Origin: Corinectria fuckeliana
Lineage: Eukaryota > Ascomycota > Sordariomycetes > Hypocreales > Nectriaceae
Assembly: GCA_019137255.1 (NCBI GenBank)
Contig: WPDH01000261.1
Location: 124,001-188,000 of the forward strand
Direction of reading: 5' to 3'
DNA: 64,000 nt
This document shows, piece after piece, positions 23,888 through 33,833 of this stretch (position 1 is the stretch's first letter; every line of letters starts with the position of its first letter). Below the pieces are notes generated by a model that saw nothing but the letters and a program-made list of their open reading frames with translations, was not told where the DNA came from and searched no databases. The position numbers were made by a program, and so were the translations under genes.

Positions 23888-24706
23888 CGTGGCTAGGTAG
23901 GCGGGTGACTTGACTTGGGGTGAGAACTCGGCAATGTTTTGAGCGTCGGGATGCCCTTTTCAGGTGCTGGAGCGTGAGAAGCCGACTCGGAGCTTGATTG
24001 ATTACAGCTCACTGCTTGCTCGGCGCTCAATTGACGTCCAGTCGGCGTGCGTGGTGTGTGACCCGGCGGCTAGGGTGCAGTTCACCGAGACGGAATGGGA
24101 CGATGGGCGGAATGGGACAGAGCGGCGATGAGTCAAGCGGCGTCACGAAGCAGAGTGCAGTGCAACGGGAGGAGATTGAAAGATCGGAGGGGAAGGAAAA
24201 AACAAGTTCAAGCGCAATCGAGGTTGCATGGGAAAGGTCGCAACGGGAATAGGAAAGAAACTAAGCTAGGTTTCACGGCATGACTCGGTGTCTTCCTCCG
24301 GTACCGGGAAAGACCGCGTGCTCCATCACATATCACATGCCGCTCGGCCCGAGGGGCAGAAATGTGCAAAGTGGTCTGATCTGAGGAGTCGCGAACTGTC
24401 ACGGGTGGACCCTGGGGGCCGAGATGGGCCGTGATGATTGGCGGCCACGCGTAACTCGTTGGAGGCGTAGGTTGCATTCGGATGTCAGTTGTAGGGACCA
24501 TCCCTGCTGGCGGTAAGCTGGTCGGGCATCGGTGGGACGGAACTGCATCTGCGAAGGTAACAATTAGGCATACCAGCCCGGCGGATCGTCATTGTCTCGT
24601 GGTACCCATGCGTAACAAATTGAATTACCATGTAAATCGACTGCATATAGATACTATGCACATGCGTAGGTATATGTAGTAACATTATGCAGCAGTGCTT
24701 AGTAAC
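23888..24706. other. Intergenic between small protein gene and Zn2Cys6 gene
   Basis: The stretch combines the promoter of the minus-strand gene starting at 23887 with the 3' flank of the gene ending at 24707. I see no further gene. Confidence 0.6.
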
Positions 24707-27391
24707 TTACCTATCTCCTTGGCCCTCATCTGCAAGAGATTCTACCCAGTTGTTCCAGTTGACATCTCCGTCTACATCCATATCAACATCCAGACTGGAA
24801 AAGACGTCAAGCGTCTGGTCCGCGTCAGCCCAAAGCCAAGGAGCGAAGCCGGGCCCTATCGACTGGCTACCTGTCCAGTTAGCCGGGACTGTGGGCGGTG
24901 AGATGTATTCAGTCTGCCCTGGCGGTAGTACATTCTGGATGTTCATCGCCATGTCCCCAGGCGTAGGCCACGTGCCGTGCTGTCCATAACTCGAACCGGA
25001 GACTATGTTACCATGTAGTGTATCGACTCTCTGCGCTGCAGTCGACGGGTGAGAAATGCCCGTCTCAGGCGTTCCGGAAGGTTGTTTACGACTGCTGGGC
25101 TCCGCCACTAGACTACGCCAGTGTTCGTGAAAAAGCTCCTCGCTGTTCTCGTTTGGAAACGGCCCATGGCTGGCTGGAACGGGAATGTTGCAGTCGTCCA
25201 TCTCCAGCTGCTCGATGGCCGCCACGTCGCCGCGTAGCCGCTCGAGCTCCGTCTGGCGATGCTTGCGAGCCTTGGCCATGAGTTTCCGCAGCGGGACCCA
25301 GACCTGCAGGTTCTTGTCCATGTTGGGTTGCGCCGGGATCAGCCAGCTGCTGTGGAGGGCAATCCAAGCTCGCTCAATCATGGACGACCACCGACGACGA
25401 GATATCTCGATCAAGAGATAGACGATGGCGTACCAGTGGGTGTAGGTCTGGTAGATCCAGCGCCAGTTACGGCAGTCTTGCTCGGTGTTGAGGGCGTGAT
25501 TGAATTCCGCCACCTCCACGGCCGCAACGAACAGCTTGTTTCGGACCTCGGCCGAGAAGTCCTCGCTCGGGGAGGAGAAGAGCGTGGGGAGGTAGATGAA
25601 TAGCGTGAACTTGGATATGACGAGGCGGGTTGAAGTGACCAGCGCCCAGTACGCGACCTTGTCGGACTCTGTCGTGTATTGGAGATAGCCCCGGTCCAGC
25701 TTCTCGTAAAAGCGATTCAAAAGTTCGTTCTGCTCTTCCAGACTTCCCTTGACCCCGGGAGCCATCATCTGCCTTGTGAGGTCGCATATCTGAAACAAGA
25801 CAACCGCAATAGACATGTCAGTGACGGCTTGGCGTTCTGGAGGTGGCTCGTTGGTCTCGGGACCAATATCCGCATCGTTGATGTTCAAGGGGAGCTTTGT
25901 GTCAAAGCTGCCGAATGGGATCGTGTAGTCCGTTCCCTGGTCCTCGGAGGTCCGTATGTCTAGCGTGCAGAGCGCCCACCAGACTCGCCGCCGAACCTCC
26001 GCCTCGAAGAACGGTAGATTTTCGAAGTGGGAGCCGTCTCTTTGCAGTCCGATGGACTGAGCCATTCTGATGACAAGTCCTGTCATCATCCACACGAACC
26101 TTGGGCTATCATGACGGCGAGCGAGGTATAGAAAGATGGTAAAGGCTTGGACGAGAACAACGTCTGGGACGTTGAGGAAGTCGGCCTTAGCGAGGGCATG
26201 CTCCAAGCCAAGTCGATATTTGAGGTTGAGCTCTGCTTTCGTAGAACCAAAGTTGGTCATCACCTAGACACACGAAAGGTATAAGTCTAGGTTCAAGTAC
26301 GCGCCTAAAGGGAATGTGGCGAAAGCCAAAGAAGAACCCACATCATCATCATCCATGGAGGTAACGGCTGCGTAGTACATCGAGAACAACAAGGCCTCGT
26401 TGGCCGGGGTGAGGCTTGACATGTCGCTTCCACGCATCCCACGGACCATTTTGTTGACGCTTGGTATGTGAACGACCTGCAAGACAAAGTTGACATTTTC
26501 AGCGAAGAGTTCTAGGAGAAAGGGTATTTGGGATGGCAGAGGGCGAAACTCGCGCAGGTCGGACGCCGAAGCACCCAGATTGTGCCCGAACATGAAGGCG
26601 TGCCGCTCTGAAGGCATCCGGTCAAGTTCCTGGGTGGACGGCGTCTTTCCCGGGGAGTTCTCGTCTTCCGAGGTATCCGAATCGCCGCCTGCCAGGCCTT
26701 GGGCGTTCATTTTCAGCTCATCCAGCTACAGGGCAGTTAGTTACGCGCCCAAACAAGATGATGGCGCACTCGGGAAGCACACCTCATCGCTGACGCGGGA
26801 CCAGAAGCCGCTGCCAACATAACGGCTCCGGCTCGTATCTTGGAGCACCAGCCTCCCAAAATGCTTCTGCACATCCGCGGTGCTCGCGGTCGACGACGCG
26901 CCCATCTGATGGTCCGCGTCTCGTTCGTGCGAGGACGTCCCAGGAGAGTTGACCCCGGACGAGCCCCCGGCGGCCGAACTAGCCGCCGCGTTCGCCTGGT
27001 CGAGCTGGCCGCTCAGCTGCTTGACGAGGGCCTCTAGGTTGCGCAGCCTCTCCATGACCTGGCCAGCCGCCGGGTCGACATGCTGCGGGGCGCTGGCGGG
27101 GGTGGACGCCGCGTTGTCAGCGACGCGCTCGAGGCGACGAGCCCATTTCGGGGGGCGGTCGTTGGCCGGGACGACGCAGGGGATGTTGGCCCGGCGGCAG
27201 TTGGAGCACGGCGATAGCTTGTCGCAGCGGACCTTGCGGCTGCGGCACACGACGCAGCTGCGCGGCTTTGTCGCCGGTGCGGAGGCAGAGGCTGATGCGG
27301 GCGAGCCGGACGACGTCGCGCTTTTCTCGGGGGCCGAGGCCGAGCCGGCGGCGGCGGCGGCGGCACTCGTCGGAGGTGGCGACTGCGACAT
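24707..27391 (-). CDS. Zn2Cys6 fungal-specific transcription factor
   Basis: A nuclear DNA-binding regulator. Exons (minus): 27391-26783, 26725-26342, 26263-24707. They total 2550 nt, giving 849 aa, all junctions in phase 0. An Ala/Ser/Pro-rich head precedes the binuclear zinc cluster, with Cys at about 46, 49, 56, 62, 65 and 72 (CVVCRSRKVRCDKLSPC then SNCRRANIPC). A linker and a short coiled coil (MERLRNLEALVKQL, about 115-130) follow. The large middle region (about 230-520) has the fungal_trans features, including RRVWWALCTLD and SIGLQRDGSHF. The C-terminus is acidic (DVDMDVDGDV), a plausible activation segment. The GTGGGT donor of intron 2 is slightly unusual but keeps the frame. Targets cannot be read from sequence. 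The NAD(P)-binding protein gene at 28141-28869 lies just upstream on the same strand. Confidence 0.93.
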
Positions 27392-28140
27392 GCTGGGCTG
27401 AATAGGCCTTGTCTGTCTACTCTTGGGCCTTGATGCTGCTTTACGGGTGTTACGTTCGGTAGTCTCTTCTGCTTCCCGCTGACAGGCAGCTTGACCGAGT
27501 CATCCAGCGTGCGGTGTCGCCTCTGGGTAGGCCGAATCTCACCCAGGCCATTAACAGATCCCAACATCAATAGAAGCACCTTCTGCTTAATTTCCTTATG
27601 ATGCAAAGATTTATCAAGGCTCTTTGAAAGCTCCCATACAGCCGAATTGTTTCAAAGGGGTTCTGGGCCTCGAATTAGACATTAAAACTAGATCTGGTCG
27701 AACTTGAAGTATCGATTCCGATGCTGCACATGTGGATTCTGATACTGCGTGTTAGAGCGAAGGATCGCCGTGGTGGCCAATAGTGACTCGCCTGTTCACC
27801 CCGCATGCCTCGAAGCCCTACTGTAAGAATGACCGCTACACCAAAAGGCAAGGCACCTTGCACTTGGGCAGGTCATATCTGTCATAATAGGTGGTCACCC
27901 ACCAACACCTACAGTACTTGATGCAAAAGAACTAATCTACAACCTCACTAACAGTTGCAGTACAGTTTAGGGATCACAAGACTCCCGTTGATTACACCCA
28001 GATATGCTAGATAAAACTCAGATAATTAATTACATCGAGGACCTTCAAATGCGCTGTTGCCGTGCCAGTCTAACCAACCCGTCTTCCCTTGGCCCTGTAT
28101 TTGTACTTCGCCTCAATGACACCTTCCGACCACCGTCCCT
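27392..28140. other. Intergenic, promoter of the Zn2Cys6 gene
   Basis: About 750 bp covering the leader and promoter of the factor starting at 27391 and the 3' flank of the gene ending at 28141. I see nothing else. Confidence 0.6.
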
Positions 28141-28869
28141 TCAGTATGTGACGCTCGCAATCTTCTTGACGTACTTTGCCTCCCTCTTGAGCAGGAGATT
28201 TTCCACCATCCACTTTCCCACATCTTCTCTGGAGATGGTGTACCCGATCTCGCTTGACTCTCGTCCGGTCTTTGGGTCCTCGACTCCCACCCGGATTTTC
28301 CTGTCCGTCGCGCCGTTGACCAGCAAGCTCGCACGAACAATGGTGAAGTCTTCGCCGCTATCCGCCAGGCTGTCCTCCATGATCCTCTTGTCCTCGTGCG
28401 GCACCTTGAGCCCGTAGTGGTACAGGGGCACCGTGACCAAGGGGACGTCGCGGCCGAAGCGAGACATGCCGGTGGTGCTGCAGACAACGATCAGGGGGCT
28501 TCCCGTGGCGCCGCCGCGTCGCAGCTGGGCCAGGGCTTCGAGAAGCGTGGCCATGCCGATCCTGCAGACCTGCGGGTCGTCGATGGACAGCTTGGACAGG
28601 ACGGGCTTGCCGCCGATGGTGGACACTATCGCGTCGACAATGGTCCCGTCTTCTTTCTTGACGCACTGCGCAACGGCCGCAACGTCCTTTGCGTTGCCCT
28701 GGATCACCTGTAGGTTGGGGTTGGAAGCGGGTGGGAGCGTGTCGGTGAGCTTCGAGGGCGTCCGGCAAAGGGCGATGCACCGGTGGCCTGCAGCGAGGGT
28801 GTGTTTGAGTGCTGAGAGGCCAACGCCAGTGCTGGCGCCAATGAATGCAACCGTCTTGGGCGACATCAT
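28141..28869 (-). CDS. NAD(P)-binding Rossmann protein (NmrA/NAD_binding_10-like)
   Basis: A 242-residue single-exon protein starting with two ATGs (28869 and 28866, either possible). The N-terminal dinucleotide fold reads VAFIGASTGVGLSALK, a variant glycine-rich loop after the first strand. CRTPSKL follows the second strand, as in NmrA-like and atypical short-chain dehydrogenases. YHYGLKVPHEDKRIMEDSL is the region where related enzymes place a Tyr/Lys pair, followed by DFTIVRASLLVNG, the usual IVRP-type strand. Length and order fit the NAD(P)H-binding family of about 220-280 aa. The substrate is unknown. The regulator encoded just downstream may or may not control it. Confidence 0.85.
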   Translation of the reverse strand: MMSPKTVAFIGASTGVGLSALKHTLAAGHRCIALCRTPSKLTDTLPPASNPNLQVIQGNAKDVAAVAQCVKKEDGTIVDAIVSTIGGKPVLSKLSIDDPQVCRIGMATLLEALAQLRRGGATGSPLIVVCSTTGMSRFGRDVPLVTVPLYHYGLKVPHEDKRIMEDSLADSGEDFTIVRASLLVNGATDRKIRVGVEDPKTGRESSEIGYTISREDVGKWMVENLLLKREAKYVKKIASVTY

Positions 28870-29439
28870 GGTGGTGAAGTGGTGATTGATTGTTGGGCTT
28901 TTGTTTTATGGGAAAAGAGTTGAGAGATCAGAGACTTGTTTGAGTACTCGGAATTGCTGTGTTCGTCTCCCATCTTCTCATTGAAGCCAGGCAAGGAAGG
29001 TGTTTTTATGTCTACGAAGGCACCCTACAGTAGCGGGCTACTTTGGCCCGCAGGGCTGACGAGGGCCGAAAGTTGACCGAGCTGGCCGAGATGATGCGCG
29101 CGAGGATCTAGGCACCGCAATTGAGTTAGCTCCACGCAGCCAATATGCTACCTCGTCGCTCTTTTTTCGCGGTCCAAGTTACTGGCTCGGTGGCGCAGTT
29201 TCCCCGACGCGGCACAATTCAGTACAGGCACGGTCAGCCTAAAGTTGTCCTCCGTGGCGTCGGTGGTGGCTTTCTCGCTCATTGTCGGTGTCAGTCGGGC
29301 ATTTTAGAGCCGATGCCTGGAACATGACGAACCCCAAAGATGGCTTGTTGGCACGTCTATAAGGAGCCCTTGGACAATTGGGATGTTTCGTCATCACAAT
29401 ATCTCAAGTCTTTCTGCTACCAGCATCCTCCCGAGCATC
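28870..29439. other. Intergenic, left flank of the decayed block
   Basis: The promoter of the gene starting at 28869, then about 400 bp without a gene. This is the last ordinary-looking sequence before the pseudogene-rich interval. Confidence 0.55.
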
Positions 29440-30088
29440 ATGGGCCAACCTGTTTCCGTATCTGCCCGGGTCGAGATCTTAGCGCCACCAGCCACTGTCC
29501 GATCATTAGTACGTACAACTCTCAGTACCTTGTCAGCACTTCACTAACAGCCATCCGCAGTTCCTCGACTTTTCTCGGTATAAGCAATGGCATCAAGGCT
29601 GGGATATCCAGCTTGTCGACGCAGTCAAGAAGCCGCTTGACTTGCAGGCCCCAGACCGCCTCTATTGCATTTTCCAGTCATAGCAAAATGTAATGCGCAC
29701 TACGCTGATGCTAAGTGCTAAGCTGGCCTAAATACTAAATGCGACAGCCTCAAGGTCGCCATGCATGGAATGAATTTTCATACATATGTGTCGGTAGGTC
29801 TTCTGTCCACCTTCGCGCTTGCTTAGTCTGTGCTAAGCCGTTTAGGAAAACTCAACCGAACGCTTCACCTGGGAGGCTTCGTTGTACGGGATATTATCCG
29901 CAAAGCATTGGTTTCACTTCTCACCGAGCAAGGAGAACCCAGGAGGCACCACCTTTATCCAGAGCGAAGAGTTTCGAGACCCCTTGACGATTCTTTATTG
30001 GCCGTGGAGAAACACGGAACGGCCCATGGATAATTGGGATACGTTCAATGCAGCTTTAAAAAAAGAAGCCGAAGGTACCTCGTTTTAG
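29440..30088 (+). pseudogene. SRPBCC (Bet v1-like/polyketide cyclase-like) domain pseudogene
   Basis: It begins with an ATG at 29440 (MGQPVSVSARVEILAPPATV). A canonical GTACGT...CGCAG intron lies at about 29509-29554. The next exon reads FLDFSRYKQWHQGWDIQ and KKPLDLQAPDRL, the beginning of an SRPBCC fold. A TAG then interrupts. Further on, LKVAMHGMNFHTYV, and in another frame HWFHFSPSKENPGGTTFI and QSEEFRDPL, follow the usual order of this family. The frame ends with NWDTFNAALKKEAEG and a TAG at 30088. At least one stop and one frameshift disable it. Members bind hydrophobic ligands; its original role is unknown. It is the first of several broken genes in this block. Confidence 0.6.
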
Positions 30089-30421
30089 ATGTGGGACAAT
30101 GCATTTGGTCATTAGGTTGATATTTGGAAAAAATCGGCGTTGGGTAGAGTGTGACATTTACTGTGATATATCGCCCATACATGCTTCCTTGTGGCGAGGC
30201 TAGTTGAGTTTAGGTCCAGACTGCTGAAGCATTAAGCAGACTTGGCAAACCCAAAAGCAGTAAAAATTGGTGGAGTTTCACAGCGGGTGATTCGCATCGT
30301 GGTCATGTTGCTTTTCGGCTCTTATACTGTGGAACTGGAGGACATCTTCAATCTTGGAATACCTAAGCAAGAGATCTTTGGGGATATCATAGGCGATCCC
30401 ACCGACTCCAAGGCGATCTAG

Positions 30422-31407
30422 CAACTCAAGGAGGCCGTGGATAAGGATCTCAAGATCGATGACCTGATTACCGGCGGCTGGTCACAGAAAGCGTCAGCTG
30501 AGGGCGAGCGGCTTTTTGGCTCAGAGCATGTCAACATTGCGGCAGATAGCCGTAAGACGAACGGCGGCAAGTTTGGAACCATTCCGGATGAGAGCACCTG
30601 GAAGCTGTCTAAGGACGCTGCCATGGTGTATCTCTGTTCAAATGAGGCGGTTGATGAGGTTGAATTTCCTGCATTTCCCAAGTCTCTCTAGCCGGGGCCT
30701 GATGGAAAGGGCCTAATTGTTGTCGCTGATATAAGTTCGAATATCCTGACAAGAAAGATTCTAGTAAAGAAATTCTTAGCTATCTTTTTTAGCACCTAAA
30801 AGAATCTTAGATTAACTAGTATTACTATTATAATTATTAAGAAGAGCTTTATACTACCTATTATATCTTAACCTTCTATAAGTCTAATAAGATAACTAGG
30901 TCTACTTATTTTACTTATTATCTTTTAATATAAGACTATTATAAAAGAAAATAGTCTTTATAATATATTAAGTATCTTTAAGTAAGTTATAATTAAGGTA
31001 ATATTTCTAACCTAAGATATACTTATTATATTACTAGTATAAATATTATTAGCCTGGTTTTAGAAAAGTTACTAAAAATATACCTAGATAAGGTTAAAAG
31101 GTAGTAAGCTATATCTAACAAGAAGGCTCAACTTGTTTATAATGCTATTAAGACCTTTCCCGATATCTACAAGATCATTCCCAACAAGGCAGTACGGTCA
31201 CGCATCAACATCTGCTTCAGGGTTACCAAGGGTGGCGATATCGATGCCGCAGAGAGAGCCTTTCTAGAGGAGGGCATCGCCTAAGGACTGACTGGGTCAA
31301 AGGGACATCGTTCGCTTGGTGGAATTCGCGCAAGCAACTACAACTCGGTTCCTCTTGAGGGCGCAGAGAAGCTTGCCAAATCCATCCGCGCTTTCTCAAC
31401 GTCATAA
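30422..31407 (+). pseudogene. SER1: Phosphoserine aminotransferase pseudogene
   Basis: The left part (30422-30690) is clean and reads LITGGWSQKASAEGERL, HVNIAADSRKTNGGKFGTIP and AAMVYLCSNEAVDEVEF, matching the middle of PLP-dependent phosphoserine aminotransferase (serine synthesis). The frame continues PDGKGLIVVADISSNILTRK and then dissolves into an AT-rich core (about 30760-31115) in which the expected FFGAQKNLGSTG has become FFST-stop-KNLRLTS. The right part (31116-31407) is again nearly clean: FPDIYKIIP, ICFRVTKGGDIDAAE, GHRSLGGIRASNYNSVPLEG. It carries one in-frame TAA (31282-31284) before the terminal TAA. The N-terminal third is absent. The C-to-T/G-to-A bias is typical of RIP. A functional copy is presumably elsewhere in the genome. 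Confidence 0.85.
30760..31115. other. AT-rich (RIP-like) island inside the aminotransferase pseudogene
   Basis: Nearly all C and G are lost over about 350 bp, while both flanks of the same pseudogene keep normal codon use. The edges are abrupt. Confidence 0.75.
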
Positions 31408-31794
31408 GAGCAGCTTGTCGGTTAGGCTAGTCCAAGATTCGGTTTCAAAAGGCAGCGCCTGCTGGCACTGGCCTCAGCTATGCTGGAGTGAAGACAGAAC
31501 ATGAGCGGCCTGATCGGGGCACCGACGTGGTTTCGAGAGCTGTCTCAAGCGTGACATCGGCATTCATCACGCTCAAGAAGGCGAGTTTCACATCCATGAT
31601 ACCGCAGGTCCTTGAGGCAAGGTAAATCAAACGACCTGACGCCGAGGTATGAAGGTGTTTCTGTCAAAACACTTGACTAGTTATAAAGCTTGAGCTTCTC
31701 AGAAAGCAGAACTTATAGAAACAGGTTTCTAGAGCCAGAGACCAATTGCCTATGACTTCAATCCACCTTGTCTGCACTATGTCGCCAATCATCC
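31408..31794. other. Gap between pseudogenes
   Basis: About 390 bp without recognisable coding content. Confidence 0.5.
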
Positions 31795-32560
31795 CTACTT
31801 CCTCCGCCACATATAATATCTATCGGTCAAGGCCACTCTAATTCGATGAGTCCCAATTTTTTGGGAAAAGGCGGGAAAGAGATCCAACGGCCGACCAAAC
31901 CATTCCATGATGAATCTATCTTCATCACTCACCCACCACTGTTGTTCCTTGCGCCGGAGGGGCTCACCATGGTTTGGGGATCTCTTCATGATTTGATATT
32001 TCCGATTGATCGACGTTTGGCTATTTTTGGCTCCAAATCTTTTCCAAAACCTGTCGCAGATCTCGATATGTCTGAGATTGAAAGGTATGAGTTCCGTGAT
32101 GAATTCTTCTTCGTCATCAGTCCAAACCGTATTTGAAGTTTGGATATCTAAACCCAATGTAGTACGCCTTACTTAAAGGGCTCCCTCAGTTCGCTGGAAG
32201 CCGAATTTTCCTCGGAAGGACTGAGCCCACTCCTTGTAGGGAATCCCGTGAGTCTTCAGAACTTCGAGGTAATCATCTTGCTCTGCCGCCTATGGTTCGC
32301 TGTTGAATCTGGATGTATTAATCTTGCATATTTGTGCTCTCAGTTTCATTGCTACTAAAGATCGGCTATTGATGAACTTCTCCTTAAGCTTTTGGGCCAC
32401 GTCCTAATTTCTTTCAGTCTCGAGAAGAATTCGTAAGTATTGTATCTCGCTGGAGGTCTAGTATGTTTGCTTTCGGGATAAGAAGGAAGGATAGTCTTTC
32501 TGAAGGTGTTTCTTGCACTTGTTCTTAAGGCTGCTTATTGAATGATGAGCGCCAAACCTT
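31795..32560 (-). pseudogene. Tandem Myb/SANT-like repeat gene, interrupted
   Basis: Read on the minus strand in one frame, four repeats follow each other, each opening with a Trp and an acidic (E/D)xx(Y/F)(I/L) helix. Repeat 1 has [stop]TSSEIQYL at 32460, repeat 2 [stop]AAEQDDYL at 32292, repeat 3 WTDDEEEFI at 32124, and repeat 4 WVSDEDRFI near 31935. The first three start exactly 56 codons apart. In repeats 1 and 2 the position of the first Trp is TAG, and a further TAG (32404-32406) sits where a second Trp is expected before DVAQKLKEKF. Another in-frame TAA separates repeats 2 and 3. TGG-to-TAG is the change RIP makes. Only repeats 3 and 4 (31795-32157) remain open. Myb/SANT repeats bind DNA; the specific role is unknown. 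Confidence 0.65.
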
Positions 32561-32899
32561 CCCTGAAATTTGATATGCCTTTAGGACCATGTGAGGTCGC
32601 ATTTAATAAGGTATCTGATGTACTCGTCCTCCTTTGGATGCCAGCTTTTCGGCTATGGTACCCTTGTAAAGGTGGATATGGGGGTGGTGACATAGGTAAG
32701 GAGGAGGAAGGTAATGGTAGTGAAGTCGCATATAGCAATTGAGATATAGATGGAGTCAATAATTGAGGTAGGCGACGGGCAGTGATAAGATCTTTTTCTA
32801 TATTGCTTTTTAATGAATCGCCTCCTTTCTGTTCGTGAGCATTAGGGCTTCCATGTTTAAACATCTTATCCAAGTCAACATGATTCGTGGATAGTGTAG

Positions 32900-33423
32900 A
32901 TATAAAGAGCCGAAATGACTGTAGCGTGGATATTAGTTCAAGACGATCTCCTTTTCCAGAAGGAACCAACGGTTGACCATAGTCGAGGGTTATGTACAGA
33001 TGGCATAGAGAAGCCGATTCTTCCCAGAGCAGCGCGATCAGGATTCACTTGTACTACAGAACCCGCGAATACCAAAGCACAGTGTCCCACTGGATTCCTG
33101 GATTGTGAGTCATGTGGTGGTAAACTGTCGATTCGTTCTGCTGAACGATATCGACAAAAGTATGAATCTCAGCAGGGGACCAGTATATGCTAAGGATCGG
33201 TACACCGCGTCGAATTTCTTGCCTGGACGGGAGCTCTTTATTAAGTATTCAAAGGCTGCTTGGGGCATTTGAGGTCTCGAAGCGAGCTCGAAGCGAGACA
33301 TATTTGACTTCCATGTGCGTTACTCGTAACAGAGCCTTTCGGTTGATATGAGGCTAGGAAGACCACATCTATAGTTTCAGCCAAAGTCAAGAGGTATGCA
33401 TAGTGGGAAATGGCGGGTCTCAT
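32900..33423 (-). pseudogene. Remnant of an unassigned conserved gene
   Basis: Three minus-strand pieces in changing frames look coding. An ATG at 33423 starts MRPAISHYAYLLTLAETIDV, continuing with FLASYQPKGSVTSNAHGS. In a second frame come KKFDAVYRSLAYTGPLLRFI and LLSISFSRTNRQFTT. In a third come NPVGHCALVFAGSVVQVNP and GRIGFSMPSVHNPRLWSTV. The pieces are colinear and together look like one protein broken by frameshifts and stops. I do not recognise the family with confidence. It lies between the Myb-like pseudogene and the Nramp gene. Confidence 0.4.
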
Positions 33424-33833
33424 TTCTGCCTTCGGAAAGGGAACGACAGATAATACAGCAAGCCGTGTCTCGCCGAATTCGGAGCTTGCGAGACGTCAAT
33501 GAGCCCACAGAATATCCAATCGAGCCGGAAGTTTTACACGTTGTCGCAAAGCAGCTCTACATTTTGTAATGGATTGCTAATATTGTGTTGATTATAGTCG
33601 GATACCGAGCCTTTTTTTGTGTGGGTCTGGTGTTTTTGTCCTAGCAACAGTCACCTGATGCGGCTAGCTAGGATATTCTAGGTGACACAAGTCACAAGTT
33701 GTGAGTTTATTTGAACTGTCAGCCATCGAAGCGGTCAAGACCGTCAACCACACCAAGACTCGACAACTCGCTTCGCTCAGCCTGCCCTGTACGTGTCGTG
33801 CTTGCTAGTCGAGCCGCTGCGGAAGCATACGCA

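Noticed and set aside
24980..27606. Long plus-strand and other-frame ORFs opposite the Zn2Cys6 gene
   Set aside because: They are shadows of GC-rich codons in the real minus-strand gene.
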